From Pyrococcus kukulkanii (GTDB lineage: Archaea; Methanobacteriota_B; Thermococci; Thermococcales; Thermococcaceae), in NCBI RefSeq assembly GCF_041647995.1, contig NZ_JARRIB010000001.1:62001-126000 (forward strand): 64,000 bases of DNA, in the 5' to 3' direction. Position 1 is the first letter of the stretch; every line of letters begins with the position of its first letter. Made by a program: the position numbers and the translations under genes. Under the pieces are notes generated by a model, which worked only from the letters and a program-made list of their open reading frames with translations, did not search any database and was not told where the DNA came from. Of this stretch, positions 38,520 through 46,880 are shown one piece after another.

Positions 38520-39416
38520 TCACACCAGCAAATTTATTTGAGCCCTCATGACTCTATCTGAAACATCTACCTTACCTTCTTTAAAAATTATACCAAGTTC
38601 AAGCGGTCTTTCCGGCCTAGATCTTCTTCTGATTAAGATTCCTATCTCGTTCTCAATCCTATCAACATTTATCCTGGAAAGATGGAAGTACAAGAGCTGA
38701 AGAAAATTTCTATAGTCATGCATTTCTTCCAAGAATTCCTTATGTTCGAGAGGTAATCTCGGATATATATGCTTCATAAAGAACTCATAAAAGTGAGCAA
38801 AGGTCTCAAGAGAAATTGCGAAAAGGAGCCTATAAAATGTGGCATTTTTTGCATGGAACAGAGAATCTAAAATGAACACCGACCTTCCAAATATCCTCGA
38901 TAGCTGAGATAACGGCATGTTGTAGAAATCCAACTCGAGGGTGGAGCCAATCATTTTCAACTTTACAAACTTATTCCCCTCAAATTTGAGATAGACCTCA
39001 TCTCTAAAAGAATATATCTTCTTAGGGGGTTCCCTCATTGCCGGAATAATATTTGATAAAACAGAATAGGCTCTCCTTAGGTTATCTTGATTACCTATCA
39101 AAAGAGTTTCAATTCCTCTTATTGAGGTCCTCTCAACTGTATCAATATCTAAGTGGAAATCAAAGACTCTCTTCCATGCGGGCATGTTCGCCTCAGTAAT
39201 TATTACTAAGTCAATTGGAGAGATCAAAACCTCTTTATCTATTCCTCCAAGTCTTTTCTTCAGCTTTATAACAGGATGAAAGTTCCTGGGGTATATTGGA
39301 GAAACTGGAACATTAGCTAGTTCTCTAAAAGCCAAAATTACACTACCCACTTTTTGAATGTCCCTCTCAGGGAGCCTTATTTTGAGATCATTCAATAACC
39401 TATCAACTCTATTCAT
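38520..39416 (-). CDS. Uncharacterised conserved protein (298 aa)
   Basis: I do not recognise the family. The protein is soluble, basic in its N-terminal third and has no signal peptide. A helical C-terminal half contains EFFMKHIYPRLPLEHKEFLE and a tyrosine/phenylalanine-rich segment FLQLLYFHLSRINVDR. It lies directly upstream of trmY with a three-base gap and 23 bases after the FKBP gene, in the same orientation, so a role in RNA or protein handling is a weak guess from context. Confidence 0.75.
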   Translation of the reverse strand: MNRVDRLLNDLKIRLPERDIQKVGSVILAFRELANVPVSPIYPRNFHPVIKLKKRLGGIDKEVLISPIDLVIITEANMPAWKRVFDFHLDIDTVERTSIRGIETLLIGNQDNLRRAYSVLSNIIPAMREPPKKIYSFRDEVYLKFEGNKFVKLKMIGSTLELDFYNMPLSQLSRIFGRSVFILDSLFHAKNATFYRLLFAISLETFAHFYEFFMKHIYPRLPLEHKEFLEEMHDYRNFLQLLYFHLSRINVDRIENEIGILIRRRSRPERPLELGIIFKEGKVDVSDRVMRAQINLLV

Positions 39417-39439
39417 GGTAAAAGATGAGGGAGCGAGGT

Positions 39440-40234
39440 TTAAGAGGATTGCGCCTCATCACCCTCTCCTTCTTCCTCTCCTTTCCTCTCTTCTTTCGTC
39501 TCTTCAGGTTGAGCTTCAACAACTTGATCTTTTGGCTTAAGTAATTCCTCCATAGTTGGCTTGAACTCGACTTTTTCGTATCCGATGAACTTTATGTCAC
39601 TCTCAAGAAGAATTTCTCCCAAAATGAGGGTTTTTGGATCTATCTTGACCTTGGTAAAGTCTATTTTGACATCTTTTTCACCCACTTCAATTATAACATC
39701 GTTAGTGTTAATCATTGGCAGTCTAAGTCCTATCAGCGCCTTTATCTTTTCTATTGGATCCTCTATTTTTTCCACAATTTCAACTTCATAGATTAACGTC
39801 TTTCCTGCTAAGGGATGGTTAAAGTCGACTCTAACTCTTCCTCCACTTACTGTCAAAACTCTGCCCTTTAGTTTCCTTCCATCATCTGTTGTCACTTCTA
39901 CCTCAAGCCCAGGAAAAGGCATAATCCCCTGTTTTCTAAACTGACCAAGGGTAAATACTTTTATTAATTTTGGATCTCTAACTCCGAACCCCTCTTCTGG
40001 GGGAACTTCTATAGTGTACTTTTTCCCAACTTCGAGACCAACGAGTCTTCTATCTAATCCAGGTATAACATGACCTGCTCCAACAGCAATTGGGACTGGA
40101 CCATAAACTCCCTTAGGATTATAAATCCCAGCTTCCTTTGCTATATTCTCATAAGTAGTGTCAAATATCTCCCCCGTTTCCTTTACCTTGCCTGTATAGT
40201 GTAGCCTAATGACATCTCCTTTCCCCACTTTCAT
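39440..40234 (-). CDS. Long FKBP-type peptidyl-prolyl isomerase (SlyD-like)
   Basis: A 264-residue FKBP of the large archaeal type. The FKBP fold begins VGKGDVIRLHYTGKVKETGEIFDTT; the chaperone-like insert lies in about residues 85-135 with the second half of the catalytic domain VDFNHPLAGKTL at 133-144. A further domain of about 80 residues and a Glu/Lys-rich tail (from residue 240) follow. Archaeal long FKBPs act as isomerase and chaperone. GGGG-containing ribosome site and a short AT-rich gap precede the start. Confidence 0.92.
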   Translation of the reverse strand: MKVGKGDVIRLHYTGKVKETGEIFDTTYENIAKEAGIYNPKGVYGPVPIAVGAGHVIPGLDRRLVGLEVGKKYTIEVPPEEGFGVRDPKLIKVFTLGQFRKQGIMPFPGLEVEVTTDDGRKLKGRVLTVSGGRVRVDFNHPLAGKTLIYEVEIVEKIEDPIEKIKALIGLRLPMINTNDVIIEVGEKDVKIDFTKVKIDPKTLILGEILLESDIKFIGYEKVEFKPTMEELLKPKDQVVEAQPEETKEERKGEEEGEGDEAQSS

Positions 40235-40289
40235 TTTTATCCCCCACTCCGGCTATCGAGGGTTAATTTTTAAGTTTTCCCAAAAGTTG

Positions 40290-41063
40290 TTAAGAAGAGA
40301 TTGTAATGTTTAAGAGTTTTTCAATTAGCACTGCCTCTGCCCTCAATGCCCCATCAGTTTTACCTTTTAGTACTATAAAACCGGGTCTAAGTATCAGTAC
40401 CTCATTTGAAGTAACTCCTTCAGCAGGCCCCATTAGTACTATGCAAAGATTTTCTTTATTCCCAAGTTTTCCAAGCCCTATTTTAGCTTTCGTTAAAAAG
40501 CTTAGGTACCTTATATTTTTCCTCTTCATAGTCTCCTCATAGGCATACTGTTTAGCAGACTCATTGTTAAGCCCTTTTTTCAAAGCTTCCCAATAGTAAT
40601 ATCTCTTAAAAAGCATTGAAGTTATAACACTAATTTCAGAAACAGCCAACGTTCTATCCTCACAGTTTCCTAAGAAGGACTTAGGATTTGAAGAGCATAC
40701 TCTAACCTCTGGAGACCCTACTACTATTGTAAATTCTTCATATTTAGATAGCATCGTTAAATTTAAATCGACCTCAGGAATACCCGTTATGTACCCTTTT
40801 ACTTCAATTAAGTACCCCTTAGATCCTTTGGGAGGCTCCCACCCCTTAACTGTAAGGTTAACATATTCTACAGGGCTTAAAACGAGGAACTTAGGTCCCA
40901 CATCCTCAAGAGGAGGATATTGAATGACAATATATTTACTAACAAAAACCTTCTTGTTTGGGTTAATCACATCATTAAACTTAGAATAACCATATATGTA
41001 GTAGCTAACAGTCCCCCCAAGTACAATTACAAGTAAAAGGACAACTAGAACACTCCTCTTCAA
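40290..41063 (-). CDS. Secreted or membrane-anchored protein with S-layer-like C-terminus
   Basis: A 257-residue protein with an N-terminal hydrophobic segment (residues 4-26) acting as signal anchor. The rest should be outside the membrane. A cysteine pair (RVCSS and GNCEDR) may form a disulfide. The last 40 residues, GFIVLKGKTDGALRAEAVLIEKLL, line up with the C-terminal end of the adjacent S-layer protein (GYGVVLVAGTDREGTRAAAEALLEYI). It lies 40 bases downstream of that S-layer gene in the same orientation. Function unknown; an S-layer-associated role is inferred. Confidence 0.75.
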   Translation of the reverse strand: MKRSVLVVLLLVIVLGGTVSYYIYGYSKFNDVINPNKKVFVSKYIVIQYPPLEDVGPKFLVLSPVEYVNLTVKGWEPPKGSKGYLIEVKGYITGIPEVDLNLTMLSKYEEFTIVVGSPEVRVCSSNPKSFLGNCEDRTLAVSEISVITSMLFKRYYYWEALKKGLNNESAKQYAYEETMKRKNIRYLSFLTKAKIGLGKLGNKENLCIVLMGPAEGVTSNEVLILRPGFIVLKGKTDGALRAEAVLIEKLLNITISS

Positions 41064-41103
41064 CTTAGAACCTCCCTAATAACAAAGAAAAGAAGTTAAA
41101 GAA

Positions 41104-42960
41104 TCAGAGCTTTGAGATGTACTCAAGTAGGGCCTCAGCAGCAGCTCTGGTTCCTTCTCTGTCAGTGCCAGCGACAAGGACGACGCCATAACCGCCGATC
41201 TTACCGCACTCTGGCTTGTAGATGACCTGGCCGCTCTCAGCACCGGTGCCATACTTCTCCTTCCAGCCCTCATAGTCTGCTGGAACACCAAGGTCTTCTG
41301 CCAAGGCGGCAGTTACCTTGTTAACAACTGGGCCACCAACGAGGATAAGGTTGCTCTTGACGTTCTCAAGACCCTGCTCCATGACCTCGGTGTCAAGGAC
41401 TGTTATTGGCTCAGTAATCTTGTTTGCTATGTAAGCCTTAGTTGGGCTGAATTCAACCTTGATGTCCTCAACCTTGTATCCAGTGTCACTGATCTCGTCT
41501 CCAAGTGAGACCGTCTCGACGTCGTACTGCCTCTCAGCCGGCTCAATGTAGACATAGGCTTCCATTGCGTAAGCCTTCTTATCATCCGATCTCTTCTTAG
41601 GCCCATAGATTGTTGACTTGTAGTCGACAACATAGGTATCGAAGAGCTTTACAGTGTCGCCTGAAAGTGATTCTTTGTTCTTAAGGGCGAGCCACTTAAT
41701 TGCTCCGTCCTCAACCTTGAACTCTGCTACCCAGCCTGAAACTACTTCATCACCGCTCTTGAAGACCTTAAGGTCGGTCCAGACGTGTAGCTTAACGCTT
41801 GTGGTTCCAGCGACTCCGACGAATGTGTCAAGGAGCTTAATCCTAATTCCTCCATCGAAGAGGACTACTGAGTCTGTCCCTCCTTCTTCTAGGGATAGTG
41901 AAACGGTCTCCTCATCGCCACTTGGACTTACGACCTTGAGGAGAGCCTTGTCCTTGTAAGCGTCAATGTCAAGGATGATTACCTTGTACCCATCAAATTC
42001 TGCAGTCTGGCCTCTATTATAGTAGTCCTCTCCCCAGTCCTTACCGTAGGTGAAGCAATCGTCACATGTTTTTCCGTTTACAACGTCCTCTCCGACCTTT
42101 ATTATTGGGAACTCCTTGTCCAAGATCTTGAGAGTTGTTCCGTCAGTGACTCCAGTGTCATCTACAACAGTCTTATTGATGATCTTGTAGTCCTCATAGT
42201 CTGGATAATAGATCCCCAGAGTTGAGTTATCGAGCACTAAGTTTGTAATTAGGTTGTCCTTTGGAGTTGTGCTCTCCTTGGTTATCTTATCAGTCGTGGT
42301 TGGGCCCTCAATTGTGTAGTTGTATATGACAAATGAGATGTTAGCAACTACTTCGGGAACCTCTACCTCGAAGTCTTTGAAGTCTTCTATCTTCTTTTCT
42401 TCGGTCTCATTTATGCCAACAAGCTTAATCCCACTGAGCTGAAGTGCAGCTGAAAGCTCGGTATCATCAAGCATCGCAACGTTGTCAACCCTCATCTTCA
42501 GGTAATTACCGCTGTCCTCACTAGCGTTGTAGAGGGCATCAGCCCAAACTGAATTCTCAAAGTTTGCTGAGAAATCGGATCCGTTCCACCAAGCCTGGAC
42601 ATCAGTAAGGTTCATGTCCTCAGTATACAAGTGAGCTGAGTTCGTGTCATAGTTGTTGAATACAGGTATCTTACCAAGTGCTTCTGTTATGTCCTTCTTC
42701 ACAACGACACTAACGTCTTCAACCTTAATGTCCTTCTCCGTGTAGAGTAGGCTTCCTATTGCAGCAGCTATGTCAGCTGCACTCACAACATCCATAGCAG
42801 CTCCTTCGCTACCAACAACAATCTTAACGTTTGGTTGGCCATCCTTAACGAAGAATTCCTTTGGAATCTCGGGAACCTGAGGCTGAGCTGAGGCAAGGCC
42901 AAGGGTTGCACCAGCCACTGCGGCACCAACTGCAAGTGCCGCGATTTTCTTTACCTTCAC
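41104..42960 (-). CDS. S-layer protein (MJ0822 / slmA type)
   Basis: The probable surface-layer protein, 618 residues. A signal peptide (MKVKKIAALAVGAAVAG, cleavage after ASA) is followed by the acidic mature protein with KIVVGSEGAAMDVVSAADIAAAIG near residue 45, a typical MJ0822-family N-terminus, and C-terminal NLILVGGPVVNKVTAALAEDLG with VVLVAGTDREGT. Many potential N-glycosylation sequons (for example NLT, NFT-like and NKT) occur. GTG at 42960 is chosen because AGGAGG lies eight bases upstream; the frame opens three codons earlier. Codon use is strongly biased, as expected for a highly expressed gene. It has a strong promoter. Confidence 0.92.
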   Translation of the reverse strand: MKVKKIAALAVGAAVAGATLGLASAQPQVPEIPKEFFVKDGQPNVKIVVGSEGAAMDVVSAADIAAAIGSLLYTEKDIKVEDVSVVVKKDITEALGKIPVFNNYDTNSAHLYTEDMNLTDVQAWWNGSDFSANFENSVWADALYNASEDSGNYLKMRVDNVAMLDDTELSAALQLSGIKLVGINETEEKKIEDFKDFEVEVPEVVANISFVIYNYTIEGPTTTDKITKESTTPKDNLITNLVLDNSTLGIYYPDYEDYKIINKTVVDDTGVTDGTTLKILDKEFPIIKVGEDVVNGKTCDDCFTYGKDWGEDYYNRGQTAEFDGYKVIILDIDAYKDKALLKVVSPSGDEETVSLSLEEGGTDSVVLFDGGIRIKLLDTFVGVAGTTSVKLHVWTDLKVFKSGDEVVSGWVAEFKVEDGAIKWLALKNKESLSGDTVKLFDTYVVDYKSTIYGPKKRSDDKKAYAMEAYVYIEPAERQYDVETVSLGDEISDTGYKVEDIKVEFSPTKAYIANKITEPITVLDTEVMEQGLENVKSNLILVGGPVVNKVTAALAEDLGVPADYEGWKEKYGTGAESGQVIYKPECGKIGGYGVVLVAGTDREGTRAAAEALLEYISKL

Positions 42961-43027
42961 TCCCAACACCTCCTAAAGTTGTAGTATCTGCCCTAGGTGG
43001 GCTCACTTAAATCCTGGCCATGTAAGG

Positions 43028-43043
43028 TATAAATACTTTTCGG
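43028..43043 (-). promoter_or_regulatory. Strong BRE/TATA promoter of the S-layer gene
   Basis: On the minus strand CCGAAAAG (BRE) is followed directly by TATTTATA (TATA, 43028-43035), near the archaeal optimum. A start near 43003 gives a leader of about 43 bases carrying AGGAGGTG. Confidence 0.7.
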
Positions 43044-43146
43044 TTCCAAACCCTTTCTAATGATTAAAAAAGCTCGCTAATTGCCGTAATAAATAAGAGG
43101 GGCTTCTTTCCATGTCTATAGCTATTTCGGTGTTTGCCGATAATAT

Positions 43147-43947
43147 CTACTTTTCAATTGCCAAAAAAGGTCTATGAATTAATTCATTAACCATTGCGGC
43201 TAATTCAGATAAGGAATTCTGTAGCTCATTTGGAGTTACCTCTATTATATCAGGTTCAACTATTACTATGCCCACAGGAGCATATTTTGCCGTCAATATA
43301 AAAAGAGTTTCAATGTTAGATAACAGCTCAAAGGCTATTAAGAGCTTTACTCTCTTTTTATCCTCATGTTTTATTTCCTCCATTAATTTTGAGGCAAACT
43401 TGTTGATATATGCACCTTCCAATGACAAGGCTTTTTTCATGTTCTCTTCGATCTCATCTTTATCCTTCCCATAAGCCTCAATTACAAACCTATACCTAAT
43501 AAAGCCCTTTTCAGTTATCATCTTTTCAACTTCTTCGTCTTCATATCCTACCTTTGGAGCAGGAAGTGAAGAAAGATCCGGATAAGCAGCCAAGCTTCCG
43601 AAATTCTCCATAAGTTTACCCATAAATGAAGAAATACCCGCAAGTACATCTACCAACTCTTCCGCTCCAATTTCACTCCCATCAACCTCTTCAACATCAA
43701 CAATGCTTGGCCCATACTTTAAGACAAGTTTAATGATATCTGATAGATCACCCCTGAATTTAGCTTCTAGAACTACCGAATACCTAAACTTAGGATCCTC
43801 AGTCTCTATTATATCTTCCCTTTTGGCACTTAAGACTTCAATTTTCTCTTTTCTTAGCTTCTCTTCAATCTCAGAAATCGCAGTTTCTACGGCTTTCTTA
43901 TCATTTCCCATGGCCTCAATATAAAAAGTACACGTTAATTTTATCAT
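43147..43947 (-). CDS. Uncharacterised protein with internal duplication (266 aa)
   Basis: I do not recognise the family. Two halves are similar: residues 5-120 contain FYIEAMGNDKKAVETAISEIEE, LKYGPSIVDVEEVD and ELVDVLAGISSFMGKLM; residues 150-262 contain FVIEAYGKDKDEIEENMKKAL, AKYAPVGIVIVEPD and LQNSLSELAAMVNELI. Each half would be an alpha/beta unit with a ferredoxin-like topology. No catalytic or metal motifs are visible. It is encoded one base downstream of the radical SAM gene, which suggests co-transcription. Confidence 0.75.
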   Translation of the reverse strand: MIKLTCTFYIEAMGNDKKAVETAISEIEEKLRKEKIEVLSAKREDIIETEDPKFRYSVVLEAKFRGDLSDIIKLVLKYGPSIVDVEEVDGSEIGAEELVDVLAGISSFMGKLMENFGSLAAYPDLSSLPAPKVGYEDEEVEKMITEKGFIRYRFVIEAYGKDKDEIEENMKKALSLEGAYINKFASKLMEEIKHEDKKRVKLLIAFELLSNIETLFILTAKYAPVGIVIVEPDIIEVTPNELQNSLSELAAMVNELIHRPFLAIEK

Positions 43948-43948
43948 A

Positions 43949-44995
43949 TTACCACCACATTCCCCTGTACTTCTTCCTTTTATATTCTCCGATTATGGGG
44001 ATACTTTTCCCACAATATTTACATTTACCTCCCTGTATCTCGTACCTTAAGATCTCAAATCCCCACCTTTCTATCAGTAATTCTCCGCATCTTGGACAGT
44101 ACGTGTTTTCACCCTTATGCCCTGGCACGTTTCCGAGGTACACGAACTTCAACCCTTCCTCCCTTGCTATCTTATAAGCTTTTTCTAAAGTCTCAACGGG
44201 GGTTGGAGGTAGGTGCAATAATTTATAATGTGGAAAGAACCTTGAGAAATGGACAGGAGTGTCATCACCCAAGTTATTCACAACCCAACGGGCAAAGTTC
44301 CTTATTTCTTCATCCCGATCATTTAACGTTGGGATTATCAAATAAGTCAGCTCCACATGAATTCCAAACTCATTCTTTGCTATTTCGGCTACCTTTCTGC
44401 TTGGTTCACCACTAGGAACGCCAGCTATTTTCATATAAAACCTATCGTTAAAGGCCTTTATGTCAATGTTCATGGCATCTATATAAGGAGCTAACTCTCT
44501 GAATGGTTCTTCGTTTATATAACCATTTGTAACTAAAATATTATTTAATCCTTCTTTTTTGGCAAGCTTTGCCGTGTCAAGGACGAACTCATACCAAATT
44601 GTTGGTTCATTGTACGTGTAAGCTATGCTCTCGCATTCATAATGTTTCGCTAACCTAACTATTGCCTCGGGGGTAGCATCTTGAAGGTAAGGAAAGCTTT
44701 CATCAGCTTGACTTATTTCCCAGTTCTGACAATGCTTACAATGCATATTGCATCCCACAGTGCCTATTGAAAAGGCACAGGAACCTGGCCAAAAGTGGAA
44801 AAGAGGCTTTTTTTCTATAGGATCAAGAGCTATAGATGAAACCTTCCCATAATTCAGGGCATACAATTTTCCATTAATATTTACCCTAACCCTGCAGGAT
44901 CCCCTTTTTCCTTCATTTATAATACAATTTAGGGGGCAGAGATGGCACCTTACTTTTTTACCATCTAAAGGTTCCCAATATTTTGCCTCCTTCAT
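43949..44995 (-). CDS. Radical SAM enzyme of the AmmeMemoRadiSam system
   Basis: A radical SAM protein with cluster ligands CNMHCKHC (about C82, C86, C89) and further cysteine motifs: CHLCPLNC near the N-terminus and CPRCG and CKYCG at the C-terminus, which probably bind zinc or clusters. The family is the PflA-like partner of AMMECR1 and Memo proteins. TATA-like TTTAAAAGG at about 45021 puts transcription start at the ATG 44995, so the mRNA may be leaderless; a TTG at 45019 is the other option. The chemistry of the family is not settled. AMMECR1 and Memo genes are not in this window. Confidence 0.87.
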   Translation of the reverse strand: MKEAKYWEPLDGKKVRCHLCPLNCIINEGKRGSCRVRVNINGKLYALNYGKVSSIALDPIEKKPLFHFWPGSCAFSIGTVGCNMHCKHCQNWEISQADESFPYLQDATPEAIVRLAKHYECESIAYTYNEPTIWYEFVLDTAKLAKKEGLNNILVTNGYINEEPFRELAPYIDAMNIDIKAFNDRFYMKIAGVPSGEPSRKVAEIAKNEFGIHVELTYLIIPTLNDRDEEIRNFARWVVNNLGDDTPVHFSRFFPHYKLLHLPPTPVETLEKAYKIAREEGLKFVYLGNVPGHKGENTYCPRCGELLIERWGFEILRYEIQGGKCKYCGKSIPIIGEYKRKKYRGMWW

Positions 44996-45019
44996 AACTG
45001 AATGTATATTCGGGATCAA

Positions 45020-45340
45020 CCTTTTAAATCTCTACCTTTCTCCCACTATGTAATTTTGGATTAGTGTTGAACCAGAACATCTTCTGATTGGCCGTGACTT
45101 TTGTGTAGATCGTTATGGCCAACTTTCCCTCCTCCCGCCTCCATCCTGAGCTTTCAGGGAAACGCTGGCTCTCACTCCCCCAAGACACCAACAGCATCAA
45201 CTCAGGCTTAGAACTGTACAACTCCAAAGACTGCCAATTAACTAAAGATTAAATTACAAAAACAAAGAAAGTAGTATTAATTCCATGATTAAATCTATAA
45301 AGATCCCCGTTATGAAACCTAATTATGGGGGAGTATTAAA
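45020..45340. other. Intergenic stretch with a possible gene remnant
   Basis: On the minus strand an open frame of about 65 codons (45024-45227) reads like protein (SWGSESQRFPESSGW, IYTKVTANQKMFWFNTNP) and is less AT-rich than its flanks, but begins at TTG without a ribosome site. It may be the 3' remnant of a lost gene. The part 45228-45340 is AT-rich and includes the promoter and GGGGGAG ribosome site of the ketopantoate reductase gene. Confidence 0.4.
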
Positions 45341-46258
45341 TTGGAGATATATATCCTTGGAGCCGGGGCAATAGGGTCGCTATTTGGTGGTCTTTTAGCG
45401 AGGACTGGAGCGGAGGTTCTTTTAATAGGAAGGGACCCTCATATAAGATCGATTAAAGAAAGGGGTCTAATCATAAAAGGGATCGTTAATGAAGAAATAA
45501 GGATCAACGCGACAACATCAATCCCTAAAGAAAAGCCTGATCTCATAATATTATCAACGAAAGCATACTCAACTGAAGACGCACTAAAATCTGCAAAAGA
45601 CATCGTTAAAGAAACCTGGGTTTTGAGCATTCAAAATGGAATAGGCAATGAAGATAAGGTACTAAGGTTTGGAGGAAAAGCTATTGGCGGGATCACAACC
45701 AACGGTGCCATTCTTAAAGAGCCGGGAGTAGTTGAATGGAGGGGAAAAGGGATTACCATCATAGGCCTATATCCCCAGGGACACGATGAGTTTATTGGTG
45801 AGATTGCAGAGCTTTTTAATAAAGCGGGGCTTGAGACCCATATTACTAACAATATTATTGGATGGATTTGGGCAAAGGCAATAGTTAACTCCGCCATAAA
45901 CACAATTGGGAGTATATTAGAGATAAAGAATGGGGTCATAAAAGACAATCAATACTTACTATCCGCAGCCATGGAAGTTATAAAGGAAGGATGTAGGATT
46001 GCATTAAAAAATGGAATAGAGTTTGAGGTTCCACCAATGGAACTATTTTTTCAAACCCTAGAACAAACTAAAGATAACTACAATTCGACGCTTCAAGATT
46101 TATGGAGGGGTAAACGAACCGAGATAGATTATATAAATGGCAAAATAGTCGAGTATGGGAGGTACGTTAATCTTGAGGCACCGCTGAATTCTCTCCTGTG
46201 GGCTCTTATAAAAGCAAAAGAGGAGCTGAGAAGCAATGTTCGGTGGGAAGGAAAATGA
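45341..46258 (+). CDS. panE: 2-dehydropantoate 2-reductase (ketopantoate reductase)
   Basis: A 305-residue NAD(P)H-dependent enzyme of the coenzyme A pathway. The Rossmann motif GAGAIGSLFGGLLARTGAEV begins at residue 7, STKAYST marks the substrate loop, QNGIGNED follows, and NIIGWIWAKAIVNSAINTI contains the catalytic lysine. The start is a TTG preceded by GGGGGAG at six to eight bases; no upstream ATG fits. In Thermococcus this enzyme uses NADH and is feedback-inhibited by CoA (known for the family in Thermococcus). Another CoA gene, phosphopantothenate synthetase, lies 9 kb away. Confidence 0.92.
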   Translation: MEIYILGAGAIGSLFGGLLARTGAEVLLIGRDPHIRSIKERGLIIKGIVNEEIRINATTSIPKEKPDLIILSTKAYSTEDALKSAKDIVKETWVLSIQNGIGNEDKVLRFGGKAIGGITTNGAILKEPGVVEWRGKGITIIGLYPQGHDEFIGEIAELFNKAGLETHITNNIIGWIWAKAIVNSAINTIGSILEIKNGVIKDNQYLLSAAMEVIKEGCRIALKNGIEFEVPPMELFFQTLEQTKDNYNSTLQDLWRGKRTEIDYINGKIVEYGRYVNLEAPLNSLLWALIKAKEELRSNVRWEGK

Positions 46259-46874
46259 TGTGTTTACTAAGATTGAACACCACTTAAACGCAGTTGAAGA
46301 AACATTGGAAAAATTTAGAGAAATGTTCCATGCCTACTTAGACATGGATATCCAAAAAGCTGAAAATCTACTTAAAGAGGTCGAGAGAAATGAAGGAAAG
46401 GCAGATGACCTTAGGAGAGAGATTGAATTAATGCTGTATGCTGGAGCATTTATCCCAGCCAATAGAGGAGATTATATAAGGCTTAGCGAACTTATAGATA
46501 ATATAGCAGACGCCGCAGAAAGTGCAGCTCACACTCTAATTTTTGCCAAACCAAATGTTCCTAAAAATCTTAGAGAAGACCTTCTCAAGCTTGTTAGTGA
46601 ATCGCTCAAAACATTTGAATATTTAAAACTCTCAACCCTAGCCCTTGAAAAAGATGTGGACAAAGCATTAAACTTAGCAAAAGAGACTGAGATACAAGAA
46701 GAAAAAGCTGACGAAATCGAATATGAAGTACTTAGGAAAATTTTCTCAGACAAAGACATTTCAACATACGCAAAGCTTATCTGGAACCAAGTAATCACAA
46801 AGATTGGTGACATTGCCGATAGGGCTGAGGATGCATCCGACCATATAATGTTGATGGCAGTTAAAAGGAGGTGA
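46236..46874 (+). CDS. DUF47 / PhoU-like protein (TIGR00153)
   Basis: A 212-residue all-helical protein of the DUF47 family, distant from PhoU. Metal-binding-like motifs are ENLLKEVERNEGKADDLRREIE, LSELIDNIADAAESAAH and EEKADEIEYEV with IGDIADRAEDASDHIMLM. It usually stands next to a PiT phosphate permease, which is not visible here; instead it overlaps panE by 23 bases and precedes serA by six. A regulatory role in phosphate transport is inferred from the family. Confidence 0.87.
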   Translation: MFGGKENDVFTKIEHHLNAVEETLEKFREMFHAYLDMDIQKAENLLKEVERNEGKADDLRREIELMLYAGAFIPANRGDYIRLSELIDNIADAAESAAHTLIFAKPNVPKNLREDLLKLVSESLKTFEYLKLSTLALEKDVDKALNLAKETEIQEEKADEIEYEVLRKIFSDKDISTYAKLIWNQVITKIGDIADRAEDASDHIMLMAVKRR

Positions 46875-46880
46875 CAAGCT

